Assembly: GCA_030524345.1 (NCBI GenBank)
Contig: JAUNGP010000017.1
Coordinates: forward strand, 1 to 32,421
Direction of reading: 5' to 3'
Source of the DNA: Clostridia bacterium
GTDB lineage: Bacteria > Bacillota > Clostridia > TANB77 > CAG-465
DNA length: 32,421 nt
Positions within the stretch are counted from its first letter, which is position 1; each line of letters opens with the position of its first letter. Positions 15,396 through 23,849 of this stretch are shown one piece after another. The notes under the pieces are model-generated. The model did not search any database. It saw only the letters and a program-made list of their open reading frames with translations, and had not been told where the DNA came from. The position numbers and the translations under genes are program-made.

Positions 15396-15848
15396 TTATT
15401 TTAAAAATGCTATTGTAACACCATAGCTCCCTTCATAGTATCCACCAAGCCTATGTTCTTTGATAGAAGGATGTTTATCTAAATATTTGTGTACTTCACG
15501 TCTGAGAACTCCGCCATTTTTTCCATGTATAATTTTAATTTGACTAATATTGTTGCAAATAGCATTATCAATAAACTTATCTAAGTTAAATAATGCCTCT
15601 TCTACAGTCTGATGTCGAATCATAATTGTGTCATTTAAGTCACTTTTGTGATTCATGGTTATATTATATTTGTGACTTTTTTTATTTTTTTCAAATTCAT
15701 TTACCTTATTTGTTTTTTCGACTCGATTGGAATTTACTACAACCATTTTATCATTTATATTAATACAATAATTATTTTCTGTAATTTTTGTGATATATCC
15801 GACCAAATTAGTATTTGTTACTTTCACATAATCTCCTAAACTTAACAT
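15396..15848 (-). CDS. Stand-alone KOW + Smr domain protein (MutS2 tail-like)
   Basis: A 150-residue protein. Residues 1-45 resemble the small KOW-like domain of MutS2 (LGDYVKVTNTNLVGYITKI). Residues about 74-150 are an Smr domain: TVEEAL (81-86), IHGKNGGVLR (107-116) and RLGGYYEGSYGVTIAFLK (133-150), all typical of the MutS2 C-terminus. The MutS ATPase part is absent, so this is a separate short protein and not MutS2. The LDLRG-type motif, linked to nuclease activity in Smr domains, is replaced by IMIRH (75-79), so the usual Asp is missing and cutting activity is doubtful. The start is ATG at 15848, 5 nt after GGAGG; the longer frame starts with a TTG inside that RBS. It is transcribed towards the 14416 gene and away from lepA. 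Confidence 0.82.
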   Translation of the reverse strand: MLSLGDYVKVTNTNLVGYITKITENNYCININDKMVVVNSNRVEKTNKVNEFEKNKKSHKYNITMNHKSDLNDTIMIRHQTVEEALFNLDKFIDNAICNNISQIKIIHGKNGGVLRREVHKYLDKHPSIKEHRLGGYYEGSYGVTIAFLK

Positions 15849-15933
15849 CTTTTCCTCCAAATTTTAGCTTTCTTATTATATCACAAGTTGTATTAAAATA
15901 ACAGACATATTTGTAAATTCTATAGATACATAC

Positions 15934-15962
15934 TTGATTGTTTCTTCAAAAGTTGATATAAT
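15934..15962 (+). promoter_or_regulatory. Promoter for lepA
   Basis: TTGATT (15934-15939), 17 nt, TATAAT (15957-15962), with TG at 15954-15955 giving an extended -10. Confidence 0.8.
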
Positions 15963-15992
15963 TGAATACTAGAATAGCGGAAAGGAAAGAAT

Positions 15993-17798
15993 ATGGAAAG
16001 ACAAGAAAGAATAAGAAATTTTAGTATCATAGCACATATTGATCATGGAAAGTCTACACTTGCTGATAGACTGTTGCAACTTACCGGTAGTGTTGATGAA
16101 AGAAAAATGCAAGAACAGTTACTAGATAATATGGACATAGAAAGAGAAAGAGGAATTACCATCAAGTCACAAGCGGTAAGAATGAAATATATGGCAAAAG
16201 ATGGTAATGAATATATATTGAATTTAATAGATACTCCAGGACATGTGGATTTCAATTATGAAGTTTCAAGGAGTTTAGCTGCCTGTGAAGGAGCTGTACT
16301 TGTGGTAGATGCTGCTCAAGGTGTGGAAGCTCAAACACTTGCAAATGTCTATCTTGCTCTTGATAATAATCTTGAGATTATCCCGGTTATTAACAAAATA
16401 GATTTACCCAGTGCAAGACCAGATGAAGTAAAAAGAGAAATAGAGGATATCATTGGAATTGATACTTCTGATGCGCCTTGTATTTCAGCAAAGACAGGTC
16501 TTAATGTTGAAGATGTATTAGAAGAAATCGTAAAAAAGATACCTGCACCAAAGGGAGATGAAACCAAACCTACTGCGTGTTTAATCTTTGATTCTATTTA
16601 TGATAACTATGAAGGAGCACTTGCCTTTGTTAGAGTAATGGATGGAAAGGTAAAAAAAGGTGACACTATTATTACGATGTCTAATACAAAGGAATATGAG
16701 GTCGTAAGTGTTGGCTATTTTAAACCTGGCGGATATGTAAAAGCTGATGAATTAAAAGCAGGTGAAGTTGGATATATAGCTGCAAGTATCAAGAATTTAT
16801 CAGATATTCATGTGGGAGATACGATAACATTAAAAGACAAACCAGTAGAAAGACCATTACATGGATACAAAGAAGTGAAGTCTATGGTATATTCTGGAAT
16901 ATTTCCTGCAGACGGATCTGATTATGAAGAATTAAAAGAAGCAATCGATAAACTAAAGTTAAATGATGCATCGCTAAATTATGAATTAGAGTCTTCAACT
17001 GCTCTTGGGCATGGGTTTCGATGTGGCTTTTTAGGTCTGCTTCATATGGAAATTATTGAGGAGAGGCTAGAAAGAGAATATAATATTAACCTTATTACGA
17101 CTGCTCCATCTGTTATATATAAAGTGCATAAGACAAATGGAGAAATACTTGAATTATATAATCCATCTGATTTGCCACCACAACAGGAAATTGAATTTAT
17201 GGAGGAGCCAGTTACAAAAACTGAGATTATAACGCCTAAAGAATTTGTCGGAAATGTTATGGAACTCTGCCAGGAAAGAAGAGGAGAGTTTATTAATATG
17301 AAATATATCGATAATACAAGGGTGACATTAGAATATTATTTGCCTCTGAATGAAATTATATATGACTTTTTTAATAGCCTAAAGTCTAGAACAAGAGGTT
17401 ATGCATCCTTTGATTATGAAATATATGATTATAAGAAGTCTAATCTAGTAAAATTAGATATTTTATTAAATGGAGAAGCTGTAGATGCTTTATCCTTTAT
17501 TGTAAACAGAGAAAAAGCTGAGACAAGGGGAAGAAAAATGGTTGAAAAACTAAAGGAAATTATTCCAAGACAATTATTTGAAGTTCCAATACAAGCAGCA
17601 ATTGGTGGAAAAATAGTTGCGCGTGAGACAGTCAAAGCAATGAGAAAAGATGTACTTGCGAAATGTTATGGTGGAGATATTACCAGAAAGAAGAAATTAC
17701 TAGAGAAGCAAAAAGAGGGAAAAAAGAAAATGAGAAAGATCGGTACTGTAGAATTACCGCAGGATGCTTTTATGAGTGTATTAAAGTTAGATGAATAA
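15993..17798 (+). CDS. lepA: Elongation factor 4 (LepA), ribosome back-translocase GTPase
   Basis: A 601-residue translational GTPase that acts on the 70S ribosome. The GTP-binding motifs are AHIDHGKS (14-21), the switch region [20 protein letters not shown], and NKID with SAK further on. EF-G-like domains II, III and V follow, then the LepA-specific C-terminal domain with [17 protein letters not shown] and the terminal [20 protein letters not shown], which is characteristic of EF4. The length is normal. The start at 15993 has an AAAGGAAAG site. The gene is monocistronic here; in many Firmicutes lepA is followed by hemN and hrcA, which are absent. Confidence 0.98.
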   Translation: MERQERIRNFSIIAHIDHGKSTLADRLLQLTGSVDERKMQEQLLDNMDIERERGITIKSQAVRMKYMAKDGNEYILNLIDTPGHVDFNYEVSRSLAACEGAVLVVDAAQGVEAQTLANVYLALDNNLEIIPVINKIDLPSARPDEVKREIEDIIGIDTSDAPCISAKTGLNVEDVLEEIVKKIPAPKGDETKPTACLIFDSIYDNYEGALAFVRVMDGKVKKGDTIITMSNTKEYEVVSVGYFKPGGYVKADELKAGEVGYIAASIKNLSDIHVGDTITLKDKPVERPLHGYKEVKSMVYSGIFPADGSDYEELKEAIDKLKLNDASLNYELESSTALGHGFRCGFLGLLHMEIIEERLEREYNINLITTAPSVIYKVHKTNGEILELYNPSDLPPQQEIEFMEEPVTKTEIITPKEFVGNVMELCQERRGEFINMKYIDNTRVTLEYYLPLNEIIYDFFNSLKSRTRGYASFDYEIYDYKKSNLVKLDILLNGEAVDALSFIVNREKAETRGRKMVEKLKEIIPRQLFEVPIQAAIGGKIVARETVKAMRKDVLAKCYGGDITRKKKLLEKQKEGKKKMRKIGTVELPQDAFMSVLKLDE

Positions 17799-17801
17799 AA
17801 T

Positions 17802-17831
17802 GAATCAAGCAGATAGTATTCTGCTTGATTC
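17802..17831. terminator. Hairpin after lepA, possibly bidirectional
   Basis: GAATCAAGCAGA (17802-17813) pairs with TCTGCTTGATTC (17820-17831), a perfect 12-bp stem. On the forward side it is followed by TTGCAATT, a poor U-tract. On the reverse side it is followed by ATTTTATT. It separates lepA from the small reverse ORF. Confidence 0.6.
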
Positions 17832-17837
17832 TTGCAA

Positions 17838-17939
17838 TTATGATGTCATTAGTTTTTGAAATAGTTGTTTTAGTTTCTTAAAACACCATTTAAAAAATGG
17901 AATAATATACCAAATAATGTGATACCTACCAAGCCACAT
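17838..17939 (-). CDS. Candidate 33-residue small hydrophobic/basic peptide
   Basis: An ORF too short for ordinary gene calling, in a 364-nt gap. The reverse strand reads AAAGGAG, 7 nt, ATG, then 33 codons ending in TAA. The peptide has a Trp/Ile/Phe-rich first half (MWLGRYHIIWYIIPFFKWCF) and a Lys-rich second half, suggesting a membrane-active or membrane-anchored peptide. A TATAAT lies on the reverse strand just before the leader (about 17980), without a clear -35. An overlapping reverse frame (17870-17965) also reads like a membrane peptide (RKKKKGALICGLVGITLFGI) but has no start codon, so a frameshifted remnant is the alternative. Its composition looks more protein-like than the ATG frame, so the choice is open. 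Confidence 0.33.
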   Translation of the reverse strand: MWLGRYHIIWYIIPFFKWCFKKLKQLFQKLMTS

Positions 17940-18128
17940 ATTAATGCTCCTTTCTTTTTCTTTCGTATATATTCATATTATAGCTTACCCATATGTAAAA
18001 ATTAAGTCAAAAAGACTGATAAACAATCATATTAATGAATATGATACATCCGAAAATAAATTTAGGGTAATATTATATCATATAAATATTTAAAAGTAAA
18101 ATGAAGTCTAGATTTTATGATACTTTTA

Positions 18129-18137
18129 TGGTATAAT
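18129..18137 (+). promoter_or_regulatory. Extended -10 promoter for rlmB
   Basis: TATGGTATAAT ends at 18137 and has the TGn extension; no strong -35 is visible. The leader from about 18144 carries AAAGGAAG and then ATG at 18163. Confidence 0.6.
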
Positions 18138-18162
18138 AAAACTATTGAAAGGAAGAAAATTT

Positions 18163-18894
18163 ATGGGCATTATATATGGAAAAAATCCTGTTAAAGAAGC
18201 GATTATGTCAGGAAAAACAATTAATAAAATATATACACAAGGAAAGACAAAGGAGTTATATGATATTATAAAACTTGCAAAGGATAAAAGGATTGTTGTC
18301 GTAGAATGTGATAGAGTAAAACTTGATAAAATGTGTGAGGGTAAAAATTCTCAGGGAATTGTTGCTTCTGTAACAGATTATGAATATTTTAATATAGATG
18401 ATATTTTGGAAGAGGCTAAAAAGAGAGGAGAAGCACCTTTTGTGGTAATCCTTGATAAAATTGAGGATCCACATAATTTAGGTGCTATCATCCGTACTTG
18501 TGAATGTATGGGAGTCCATGGAATTATCATCCAAAAAAGAAATGCTTGTCAGATTACGGATACAGTAGAAAAAGTATCAGCCGGTGCTTGTTCTTTTGTT
18601 AAGGTAGCAAGAGTTACAAACATAACAGAAAGCATTAAGTATTTAAAAGAAAAAGGACTTTGGATCTATGGTTTAGATATGGAGGGCTCAGAAGTAATCT
18701 ATCATACAAAATTTGACTCTGCCATTGGAATAGTTGTAGGAAACGAAGGCAGTGGAATATCAAGACTTGTAAGAGAAAATTGTGATTTTATGATCAATAT
18801 TCCTATGAATGGTCATATTAATTCTCTTAATGCATCCGTGAGTGCTGCAATCAGTATTTATGAGGTAGGAAGACAAAAGAATATGAAAGGATAA
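18163..18894 (+). CDS. rlmB: 23S rRNA 2'-O-ribose methyltransferase, RlmB/TrmH family
   Basis: A 243-residue SPOUT-class methyltransferase. The N-terminal substrate-binding domain (about 1-75, starting IYGKNPVKEAI) is the L30e-like domain of RlmB. The catalytic knot carries motif 1 DPHNLGAIIRTCEC, motif 2 GIVVGNEGSGI and motif 3 IPMNGHINSLNASVSAAI. RlmB methylates the 2'-OH of G2251 in the peptidyl-transferase region; other TrmH paralogues share these motifs, so the exact site is inferred. The open frame extends to TTG 18145, but that lies at the predicted transcript start and overlaps the RBS, so ATG 18163 is chosen. The neighbours often seen with rlmB (cysS, mrnC) are not present. Confidence 0.92.
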   Translation: MGIIYGKNPVKEAIMSGKTINKIYTQGKTKELYDIIKLAKDKRIVVVECDRVKLDKMCEGKNSQGIVASVTDYEYFNIDDILEEAKKRGEAPFVVILDKIEDPHNLGAIIRTCECMGVHGIIIQKRNACQITDTVEKVSAGACSFVKVARVTNITESIKYLKEKGLWIYGLDMEGSEVIYHTKFDSAIGIVVGNEGSGISRLVRENCDFMINIPMNGHINSLNASVSAAISIYEVGRQKNMKG

Positions 18895-18900
18895 AAATAA

Positions 18901-18931
18901 CCCGTTAGTAAATATACTAACGGGCGTTTTT
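18901..18931. terminator. Bidirectional terminator between convergent genes
   Basis: CCCGTTAGTA (18901-18910) pairs perfectly with TACTAACGGG (18915-18924), followed by CGTTTTTATT. On the reverse side the stem runs into TTATTTTTAT. It serves rlmB and the reverse gene at 18934. Confidence 0.88.
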
Positions 18932-18933
18932 AT

Positions 18934-19452
18934 TCAGTCCATTTTTTCATATGTTTGGAAAATATGATATAGTTTTTCCGAATATTCTTTAAAATTAGGA
19001 CTTAGTTTGCAGATAAACTCGGTAGACGATGAAGATTTAAGCATCAGTCCAATAGTAAATCCAAATACCAGTGGAATTCTTCCATCTGTTTGATATTCTT
19101 CCATTTTACCAAATTCATTGATGAGAATCTTGATTCCTAGAAGAATTGCAGTATAGTTTGAATAGAGCATGCAATCTGTTATGAATGCCATCTTTTCTAA
19201 TTCATTTTCAGAATTGATCGCTCTTTTGGTATAAATTTCCCTAGCAATATCACTTATTTGATCGATTACATTGAAAAGATCACGTGGACTTAAGTCAATG
19301 GTAGGAAATTGCTGATAAGTTTCAGCAGATAAAGCTTTTTTCTCTTCAGCTGTGAACCGGTCACCAAGACATGCAAATTTTTTTGTGATATCTTCTAGTA
19401 GTGTAGTTGTCTCAGGTATTAAACTTTCATAAGGTTTGTAGTTATTAAGCAT
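18934..19452 (-). CDS. Small mostly helical protein of unknown function
   Basis: A 172-residue protein I do not recognise. It looks mostly helical, with the pattern of a soluble helical bundle. One moderately hydrophobic stretch (IPLVFGFTIGLML, about 126-138) is too short to call a membrane helix with confidence. There is no signal peptide. AGGAGG lies 7-8 nt before the ATG at 19452. It converges on rlmB across a shared terminator and is divergent from the U32 peptidase gene, with a 150-bp AT-rich intergenic region in which reverse-strand TATAAT boxes exist but no convincing -35. Confidence 0.75.
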   Translation of the reverse strand: MLNNYKPYESLIPETTTLLEDITKKFACLGDRFTAEEKKALSAETYQQFPTIDLSPRDLFNVIDQISDIAREIYTKRAINSENELEKMAFITDCMLYSNYTAILLGIKILINEFGKMEEYQTDGRIPLVFGFTIGLMLKSSSSTEFICKLSPNFKEYSEKLYHIFQTYEKMD

Positions 19453-19560
19453 TTTTTATCCTCCTAAATGATTTCATTTGAAATTATATTTTATTGACAA
19501 AATGATTATATCATATCTTTTTGAAAAAGTAAATATTATGTAAAACCATTACTGTGAAAC

Positions 19561-19588
19561 TTGACAATATAAATATATATGTTACAAT
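19561..19588 (+). promoter_or_regulatory. Promoter for the U32 gene
   Basis: TTGACA (19561-19566), 16 nt, TACAAT (19583-19588). Transcription should begin near 19595, so the leader before ATG 19605 is about 10 nt and includes AGGTG. Confidence 0.7.
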
Positions 19589-19604
19589 TGATATAGGTGA
19601 ATTT

Positions 19605-21920
19605 ATGAGAAGGAAAGAAAAAATAGAACTTTTAGCACCAGCTGGTAATAAAACTTGTTTTATTGCAGCTTGTAATGCAGGTGCTGATGCTATATATATG
19701 GGAATGTCTAAATTTAATGCAAGAGCAATGGCACAAAACTTTACGGAGGAAGAATATATTGAGGCAATAGACTATGCACATTTAAGGGGGATTAAAGTAT
19801 ATTTGACGCTCAATACTTTAATGTATGATGACGAAATAAAAGAAGCATTAGAGATGGTATTAAAATTATATTCTTATGGTTTAGATGCAGTCATTCTCCA
19901 AGATATTGGAGTAGCTAATTTAATGCATAGCATGCTTCCTAAACTACATTTACATGCTAGCACTCAAATGAGTGTATATTCTTTGGAGCAAGCTCAATAT
20001 TTGCAAAGTATTGGCTTTACAAGAATTGTACTTGCACGTGAGCTTACGATAGAAGAAATCAAATATATTTGTGAAAATATTGATGTAGAAATCGAGGTAT
20101 TTGTCCATGGAGCCTTATGTGTTAGCCTTTCGGGTCAGTGTCTGCTTAGTAGTACAATAGGTAACAGAAGTGCCAATCGAGGAAGGTGTGCTCAACCCTG
20201 CAGGATGAAATATAGTCTGCTAAATTCTAAAGGCAAGACGATAGTTAGTAATACTTATCTTTTAAGTAAAAAAGATATATATGGACTTTCTAATTTGAAG
20301 GACATGATAGGGGCAAGTATTGCTTCCCTTAAGATAGAGGGGAGAAATAAAACACCTGAGTATGTGGCACTAATTGTTAGCAAGTATAGAAAATATATTG
20401 ATCAGTATTATTCCAATGGGGAAATAAGAATAGAAGAGAATGATCAAAATGAAATGATGCAGATGTTTAATAGAGATGGAATGAGTACAGGATATTTAAA
20501 TGGCGTAAACTATAAAGAAAGTATTACTTTACGTTCTCCCAAAAATACGGGACTTTATCTTGGCACCGTAATTTCTCAGAAAAATATGTATATTAAAATA
20601 AAGCTTGAAAAAGATATTAATTTACATGATGGAATTGAAATATATTCGGAAGAAAATGTGATATCTAATATTGTTACTTGTATTAGAGATGAGAATTATC
20701 ATATTATTAATAAAGAGGCAAAGGCTGGAGAATATATATGGATTGGAGATATCTCTAAGAAGGTCAAATATGGTTCATCCGTATATAAAACATCTTCTTA
20801 TGTCCTAAATAATGAAGTCTCTAAAAAATATGTTAGTTCCAATAGAAATAGAAGAGAGTTAAAGCTTGATATACAAATAGAAGAAGGAAAAAAATTGGTG
20901 GCCAATATATATGATGATGATGGCTTTCATCTAGAATATTTATCGGATATAGTACCAGAAAAAGCGCTAAAAAAATCACTTCAAGGTGAAGACATCTTAT
21001 CTACTTTTTCTAAAACTTTGGATACTGCTTTTGTATTTCATATTCAAAATTTAAAATTAGATGATAACCTTTTTATCCCAGTTTCAAAATTAAATGAAAT
21101 GAGACGAGGTATGATACAAAAACTTGCTGGCTGTTTTATAACAAGAAATAATATTGATGATATCAATATTGAAAAATGGTTAGATATAAAAGGGGAAAAA
21201 ATACTAGATACAACCCCTATCAATTCATTATATATATATCAGTATGATGATCAAATAGATTATCTTCAAAAATATGGAAAGATAGATAGGATTGATATTG
21301 GAATTGGGGACTTTATAAAGTATGAAGATAGCATATTTAAAAAATATTTGTCAAGGGTAAATATTGCTATATATATACCAAATTTTGTATTGAAAAATTT
21401 AGACCATTTTATTAAAGAAAATTTGGAAAGGATCGTTTTAAGGGGAATAGATACTATTATCTTATCAAGTTTTTCTTATTTAGAGATAGTGAAGCATATT
21501 AGAGAAAAAAAGAGTATCAAGTTAATTGGTGATTATTCTTTTAATATTGCAAATAAATATAGTGCGATCTTTATGAAACATGTTGGCTTTGATGCAATTG
21601 TTCCTTCCTTTGATATATCTATTTCTGATATATTAGAAATTTCAGAGTATATTGGTATAGAGCTGGTACAAGATTTTATTACGGTAATGACATCAAGATA
21701 CTGTGTTTTGGGAAGTTTTGTGGCAAACAGGAATACTGAAAAATGTAGTGCTCCTTGTATTAAGGAAAAATATTATTTAACAGATGCATATGGTTATCAA
21801 TATCATATTGTATGTGATAATACAGATTGTATTATGAGGTTAGTTAAGATCTCTAGAAACATAGATTTAAAAGAGAATCATATGAAAAATATATATTGTG
21901 TAAGAAAGGCTATAGTTTAA
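19605..21920 (+). CDS. U32 family protein (RlhA/TrhP-like, with DUF3656-type domain)
   Basis: A protein of about 771 residues. The N-terminal U32 barrel begins IELLAPAGN and carries the conserved cluster C172, C179, C195, C199 (GALCVSLSGQC and GRCAQPC) expected to bind an iron-sulfur cluster. The middle (about 300-560) corresponds to the collagenase-like DUF3656 insertion. The C-terminal part repeats a Cys-rich segment (SRYCVLGSFV, KCSAPC). This layout matches YdcP/RlhA, which hydroxylates 23S rRNA C2501, more than the shorter TrhP that acts on tRNA U34. The RNA target here is inferred. Despite the name, peptidase activity is doubtful. The frame extends to GTG 19554, but the promoter lies inside that extension, so ATG 19605 is chosen. 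The terminator overlaps the last codons. Confidence 0.88.
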   Translation: MRRKEKIELLAPAGNKTCFIAACNAGADAIYMGMSKFNARAMAQNFTEEEYIEAIDYAHLRGIKVYLTLNTLMYDDEIKEALEMVLKLYSYGLDAVILQDIGVANLMHSMLPKLHLHASTQMSVYSLEQAQYLQSIGFTRIVLARELTIEEIKYICENIDVEIEVFVHGALCVSLSGQCLLSSTIGNRSANRGRCAQPCRMKYSLLNSKGKTIVSNTYLLSKKDIYGLSNLKDMIGASIASLKIEGRNKTPEYVALIVSKYRKYIDQYYSNGEIRIEENDQNEMMQMFNRDGMSTGYLNGVNYKESITLRSPKNTGLYLGTVISQKNMYIKIKLEKDINLHDGIEIYSEENVISNIVTCIRDENYHIINKEAKAGEYIWIGDISKKVKYGSSVYKTSSYVLNNEVSKKYVSSNRNRRELKLDIQIEEGKKLVANIYDDDGFHLEYLSDIVPEKALKKSLQGEDILSTFSKTLDTAFVFHIQNLKLDDNLFIPVSKLNEMRRGMIQKLAGCFITRNNIDDINIEKWLDIKGEKILDTTPINSLYIYQYDDQIDYLQKYGKIDRIDIGIGDFIKYEDSIFKKYLSRVNIAIYIPNFVLKNLDHFIKENLERIVLRGIDTIILSSFSYLEIVKHIREKKSIKLIGDYSFNIANKYSAIFMKHVGFDAIVPSFDISISDILEISEYIGIELVQDFITVMTSRYCVLGSFVANRNTEKCSAPCIKEKYYLTDAYGYQYHIVCDNTDCIMRLVKISRNIDLKENHMKNIYCVRKAIV

Positions 21921-21935
21921 TGCTATAGCTTTTTA
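21906..21935 (+). terminator. Terminator overlapping the U32 stop codon
   Basis: AAGGCTATAG (21906-21915) pairs with CTATAGCTTT (21923-21932), one G-U pair, followed by T. The stop codon 21918-21920 is in the loop. The next promoter's -35 begins at 21937. Confidence 0.8.
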
Positions 21936-21936
21936 T

Positions 21937-21965
21937 TTGACATAAAAATATAAAAATGATATAAT
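21937..21965 (+). promoter_or_regulatory. Perfect sigma-A promoter for the 22014 gene
   Basis: TTGACA (21937-21942), 17 nt, TATAAT (21960-21965). Confidence 0.88.
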
Positions 21966-22013
21966 AAGTTTGTAGTATGTCAATACTAAATCGTTAATAG
22001 GAGGAAGGACGAC

Positions 22014-23252
22014 ATGAAAGGTGTCAAAATGATGAATTTTTTTGCTTTGAAATCAGAGGTACAAAATATCTTAAAGGAGTATTATAACAAGGGGACTTGT
22101 GGTGAACAATGGTATGTAGGAAAGGATGAAAGCTTACTAGATGTTTTTCGGCAGAGTATTTCTATTGGGATTGCAGTTTATCATTTAGAAATTACATCTG
22201 TTCTAAAGTTTTTAAGTGATAAGCGTGGAAATATAGAAGTAATCTATACCAATATTTTCTACAAAAAGCCTTTAGAATATAAATTTAGACTAGATGAGAT
22301 AACTTGTGAAAATCGAAAGATTAAGATTTTAAATCCAAGAGTACCTAAGGTGTTAGAAGGGGAATTGACTAATCTTATGTATCTTTTAAACTTTAAGCAA
22401 AAATACCCTTATGTGGTAGAAAGATTTAGATTAGAAGATGGTTCTTATCCAGTAGGGTATAAAAATGCTTTTACAATATCTGAGGATAAAGCATGTGAAA
22501 TTGTTTATTTTCCGTTTAAAAAAGAAATACAGGCAATTGATATGGAGACTTTGCCAGAGTTTTTTGTTACTAGTGAAGCATTAGAAATCATTGATAAAAA
22601 AGTTGGAGCCGATTATATGGCAGAAGATCCTATTTATCCTTTTTCAGAATTTGTTGTAACCTTAGATGATTTTAGAATCTTATGTAAGCTCAATAATGAT
22701 CAAAAAAGAATTAGAATTTTACTAAGATTTGAGAGTGGGAGGCCAGTACTTCTCGCAAATTGTGAGGCTAGTATCAGTGGTGAATTTACTTTGTGTCTTT
22801 TAGATCAAGATAGTGAAGATATGATGGATGATCCAAAAGACTTTACGAAAACATTAATTAGTATTTTAAATTTACTGTTATATTACTATTCACATTACAA
22901 AGTGGAGTATGTCGTAGAAGAAAAGGAGAGAAAAAGTAATGAGAATAGGCGGAAATATCATCCCAAACAGTCTCAAGTATCAACAATAATGATTCCAAGA
23001 AAAGTGATCAGAATTAATAAGGAAAAAGTAAAGACTACCAGAAAACGTAGAAAACCACTTTATACGACTAAATCTTGGGGACGGGCATCACATATTAGAA
23101 AATACAGGGATTCTACTGGTAAAGTAATCAAAGAAGTTATTGTAAAGGAAGCTGTATGTCATCGTAAATGCGAAGATATACCAGATGGTACCGTACAAAA
23201 AAAGGTATTTAAAATTTCACCTGATGCTTTAGATAAGGCAACAAAGCAATAA
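22014..23252 (+). CDS. Large protein of unknown function with a basic tail
   Basis: A 412-residue protein I do not recognise. Residues 1-300 look globular and mixed alpha/beta, with no signal peptide; a hydrophobic LLLYYY run near 290 is short. Residues about 305-350 are a strongly basic linker (KERKSNENRRKYHPKQ; KTTRKRRKP). They lead to a C-terminal segment SWGRASHIRKYRDSTGKVIK whose WGR/H-R-x-Y-GK pattern recalls short C-terminal tails common in phage and plasmid proteins; I treat that resemblance as weak. The basic tail suggests nucleic-acid contact. AGGAGG precedes ATG 22014. It has one of the best promoters in the window, so strong expression is plausible. Confidence 0.78.
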   Translation: MKGVKMMNFFALKSEVQNILKEYYNKGTCGEQWYVGKDESLLDVFRQSISIGIAVYHLEITSVLKFLSDKRGNIEVIYTNIFYKKPLEYKFRLDEITCENRKIKILNPRVPKVLEGELTNLMYLLNFKQKYPYVVERFRLEDGSYPVGYKNAFTISEDKACEIVYFPFKKEIQAIDMETLPEFFVTSEALEIIDKKVGADYMAEDPIYPFSEFVVTLDDFRILCKLNNDQKRIRILLRFESGRPVLLANCEASISGEFTLCLLDQDSEDMMDDPKDFTKTLISILNLLLYYYSHYKVEYVVEEKERKSNENRRKYHPKQSQVSTIMIPRKVIRINKEKVKTTRKRRKPLYTTKSWGRASHIRKYRDSTGKVIKEVIVKEAVCHRKCEDIPDGTVQKKVFKISPDALDKATKQ

Positions 23253-23257
23253 TTTTG

Positions 23258-23291
23258 GGGCGCTAACATTTTTTGTGTTAGTGCCTATTTT
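23258..23291 (+). terminator. Terminator after the 22014 gene
   Basis: GGCGCTAACA (23259-23268) pairs with TGTTAGTGCC (23276-23285) over 10 bp with one G-U, followed by TATTTTC. Confidence 0.78.
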
Positions 23292-23314
23292 CACGAAATT
23301 TTCACATGATTTCG

Positions 23315-23343
23315 TTGAAGGAGGCCCATTAAAATGGTATAAT
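23315..23343 (+). promoter_or_regulatory. Promoter for the 23395 gene
   Basis: TTGAAG (23315-23320), 17 nt, TATAAT (23338-23343) with TG at 23335-23336 (extended -10). Confidence 0.75.
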
Positions 23344-23394
23344 GAAAAAAGTAGTTTATTAATTGTACCATGTGATTAAATGGGAGGCTGTATT

Positions 23395-23814
23395 ATGAAA
23401 GGAGCATATGAATTTGATTATTTTGAATTACCAGTAAAAGAAAATTATCTTAAGATAAAGAAAGCTAGAAAAAAGATTGCATATCGTGACATCTTTTTTG
23501 CCAGAAATGACCATGATAAGGCTATGCGGATCCGTAGGACTATTGCAAGAGATATGTTAAAAAAGCAAATTTTAAAAAAAGAGATACCGATATATGTCTT
23601 AGTATTATTAGACCATAGCATTGAGAAAATGTATGTGACTGTATCTAATATTTTTACTAGAGAGGAAAAAGAGGTATTATTTGTCTCTAAAAGAGCAATA
23701 CTTGTTAGTATGAATGCTTCCGATAGAGTTGATATAGAGTTTCCACTGGAATATAATCGTGTAGAAATACGATCTTTGTATTATAAAGATTTTTTAAATA
23801 GAAAAAGCTGGTAA
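23395..23814 (+). CDS. Small basic protein of unknown function
   Basis: A 139-residue protein, not recognised. It is rich in Lys, Arg, Asp and aromatic residues, with a conserved-looking RNDHDKAMRIRRTIARDML stretch (about 38-56) and a beta-rich second half (IPIYVLVLLDHS; MYVTVSNIF). No signal peptide or membrane segment is seen. The frame extends 5 codons upstream, but ATG 23395 is correctly spaced after GGGAGG. It is a single-gene unit with its own extended -10 promoter, closed by a terminator shared with the convergent membrane protein gene. Confidence 0.75.
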   Translation: MKGAYEFDYFELPVKENYLKIKKARKKIAYRDIFFARNDHDKAMRIRRTIARDMLKKQILKKEIPIYVLVLLDHSIEKMYVTVSNIFTREEKEVLFVSKRAILVSMNASDRVDIEFPLEYNRVEIRSLYYKDFLNRKSW

Positions 23815-23818
23815 TGAA

Positions 23819-23849
23819 AAATCACAGAAAGTTTTTCTGTGATTTATTT
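23819..23849. terminator. Bidirectional terminator overlapping the reverse gene's stop
   Basis: AAATCACAGAAA (23819-23830) pairs with TTTCTGTGATTT (23834-23845) over 12 bp. The reverse gene's stop codon is at 23844-23846, in the edge of the stem. Confidence 0.82.

Noticed and set aside
17980-18120. Additional gene or RNA in the AT-rich gap before rlmB
   Set aside because: Only a short CATATT/AATATG hairpin and no coding frame or promoter pair could be supported.
19554-19604. Upstream GTG start for the U32 gene
   Set aside because: The extension contains the gene's own promoter (TTGACA-16-TACAAT), so those codons are probably not transcribed.
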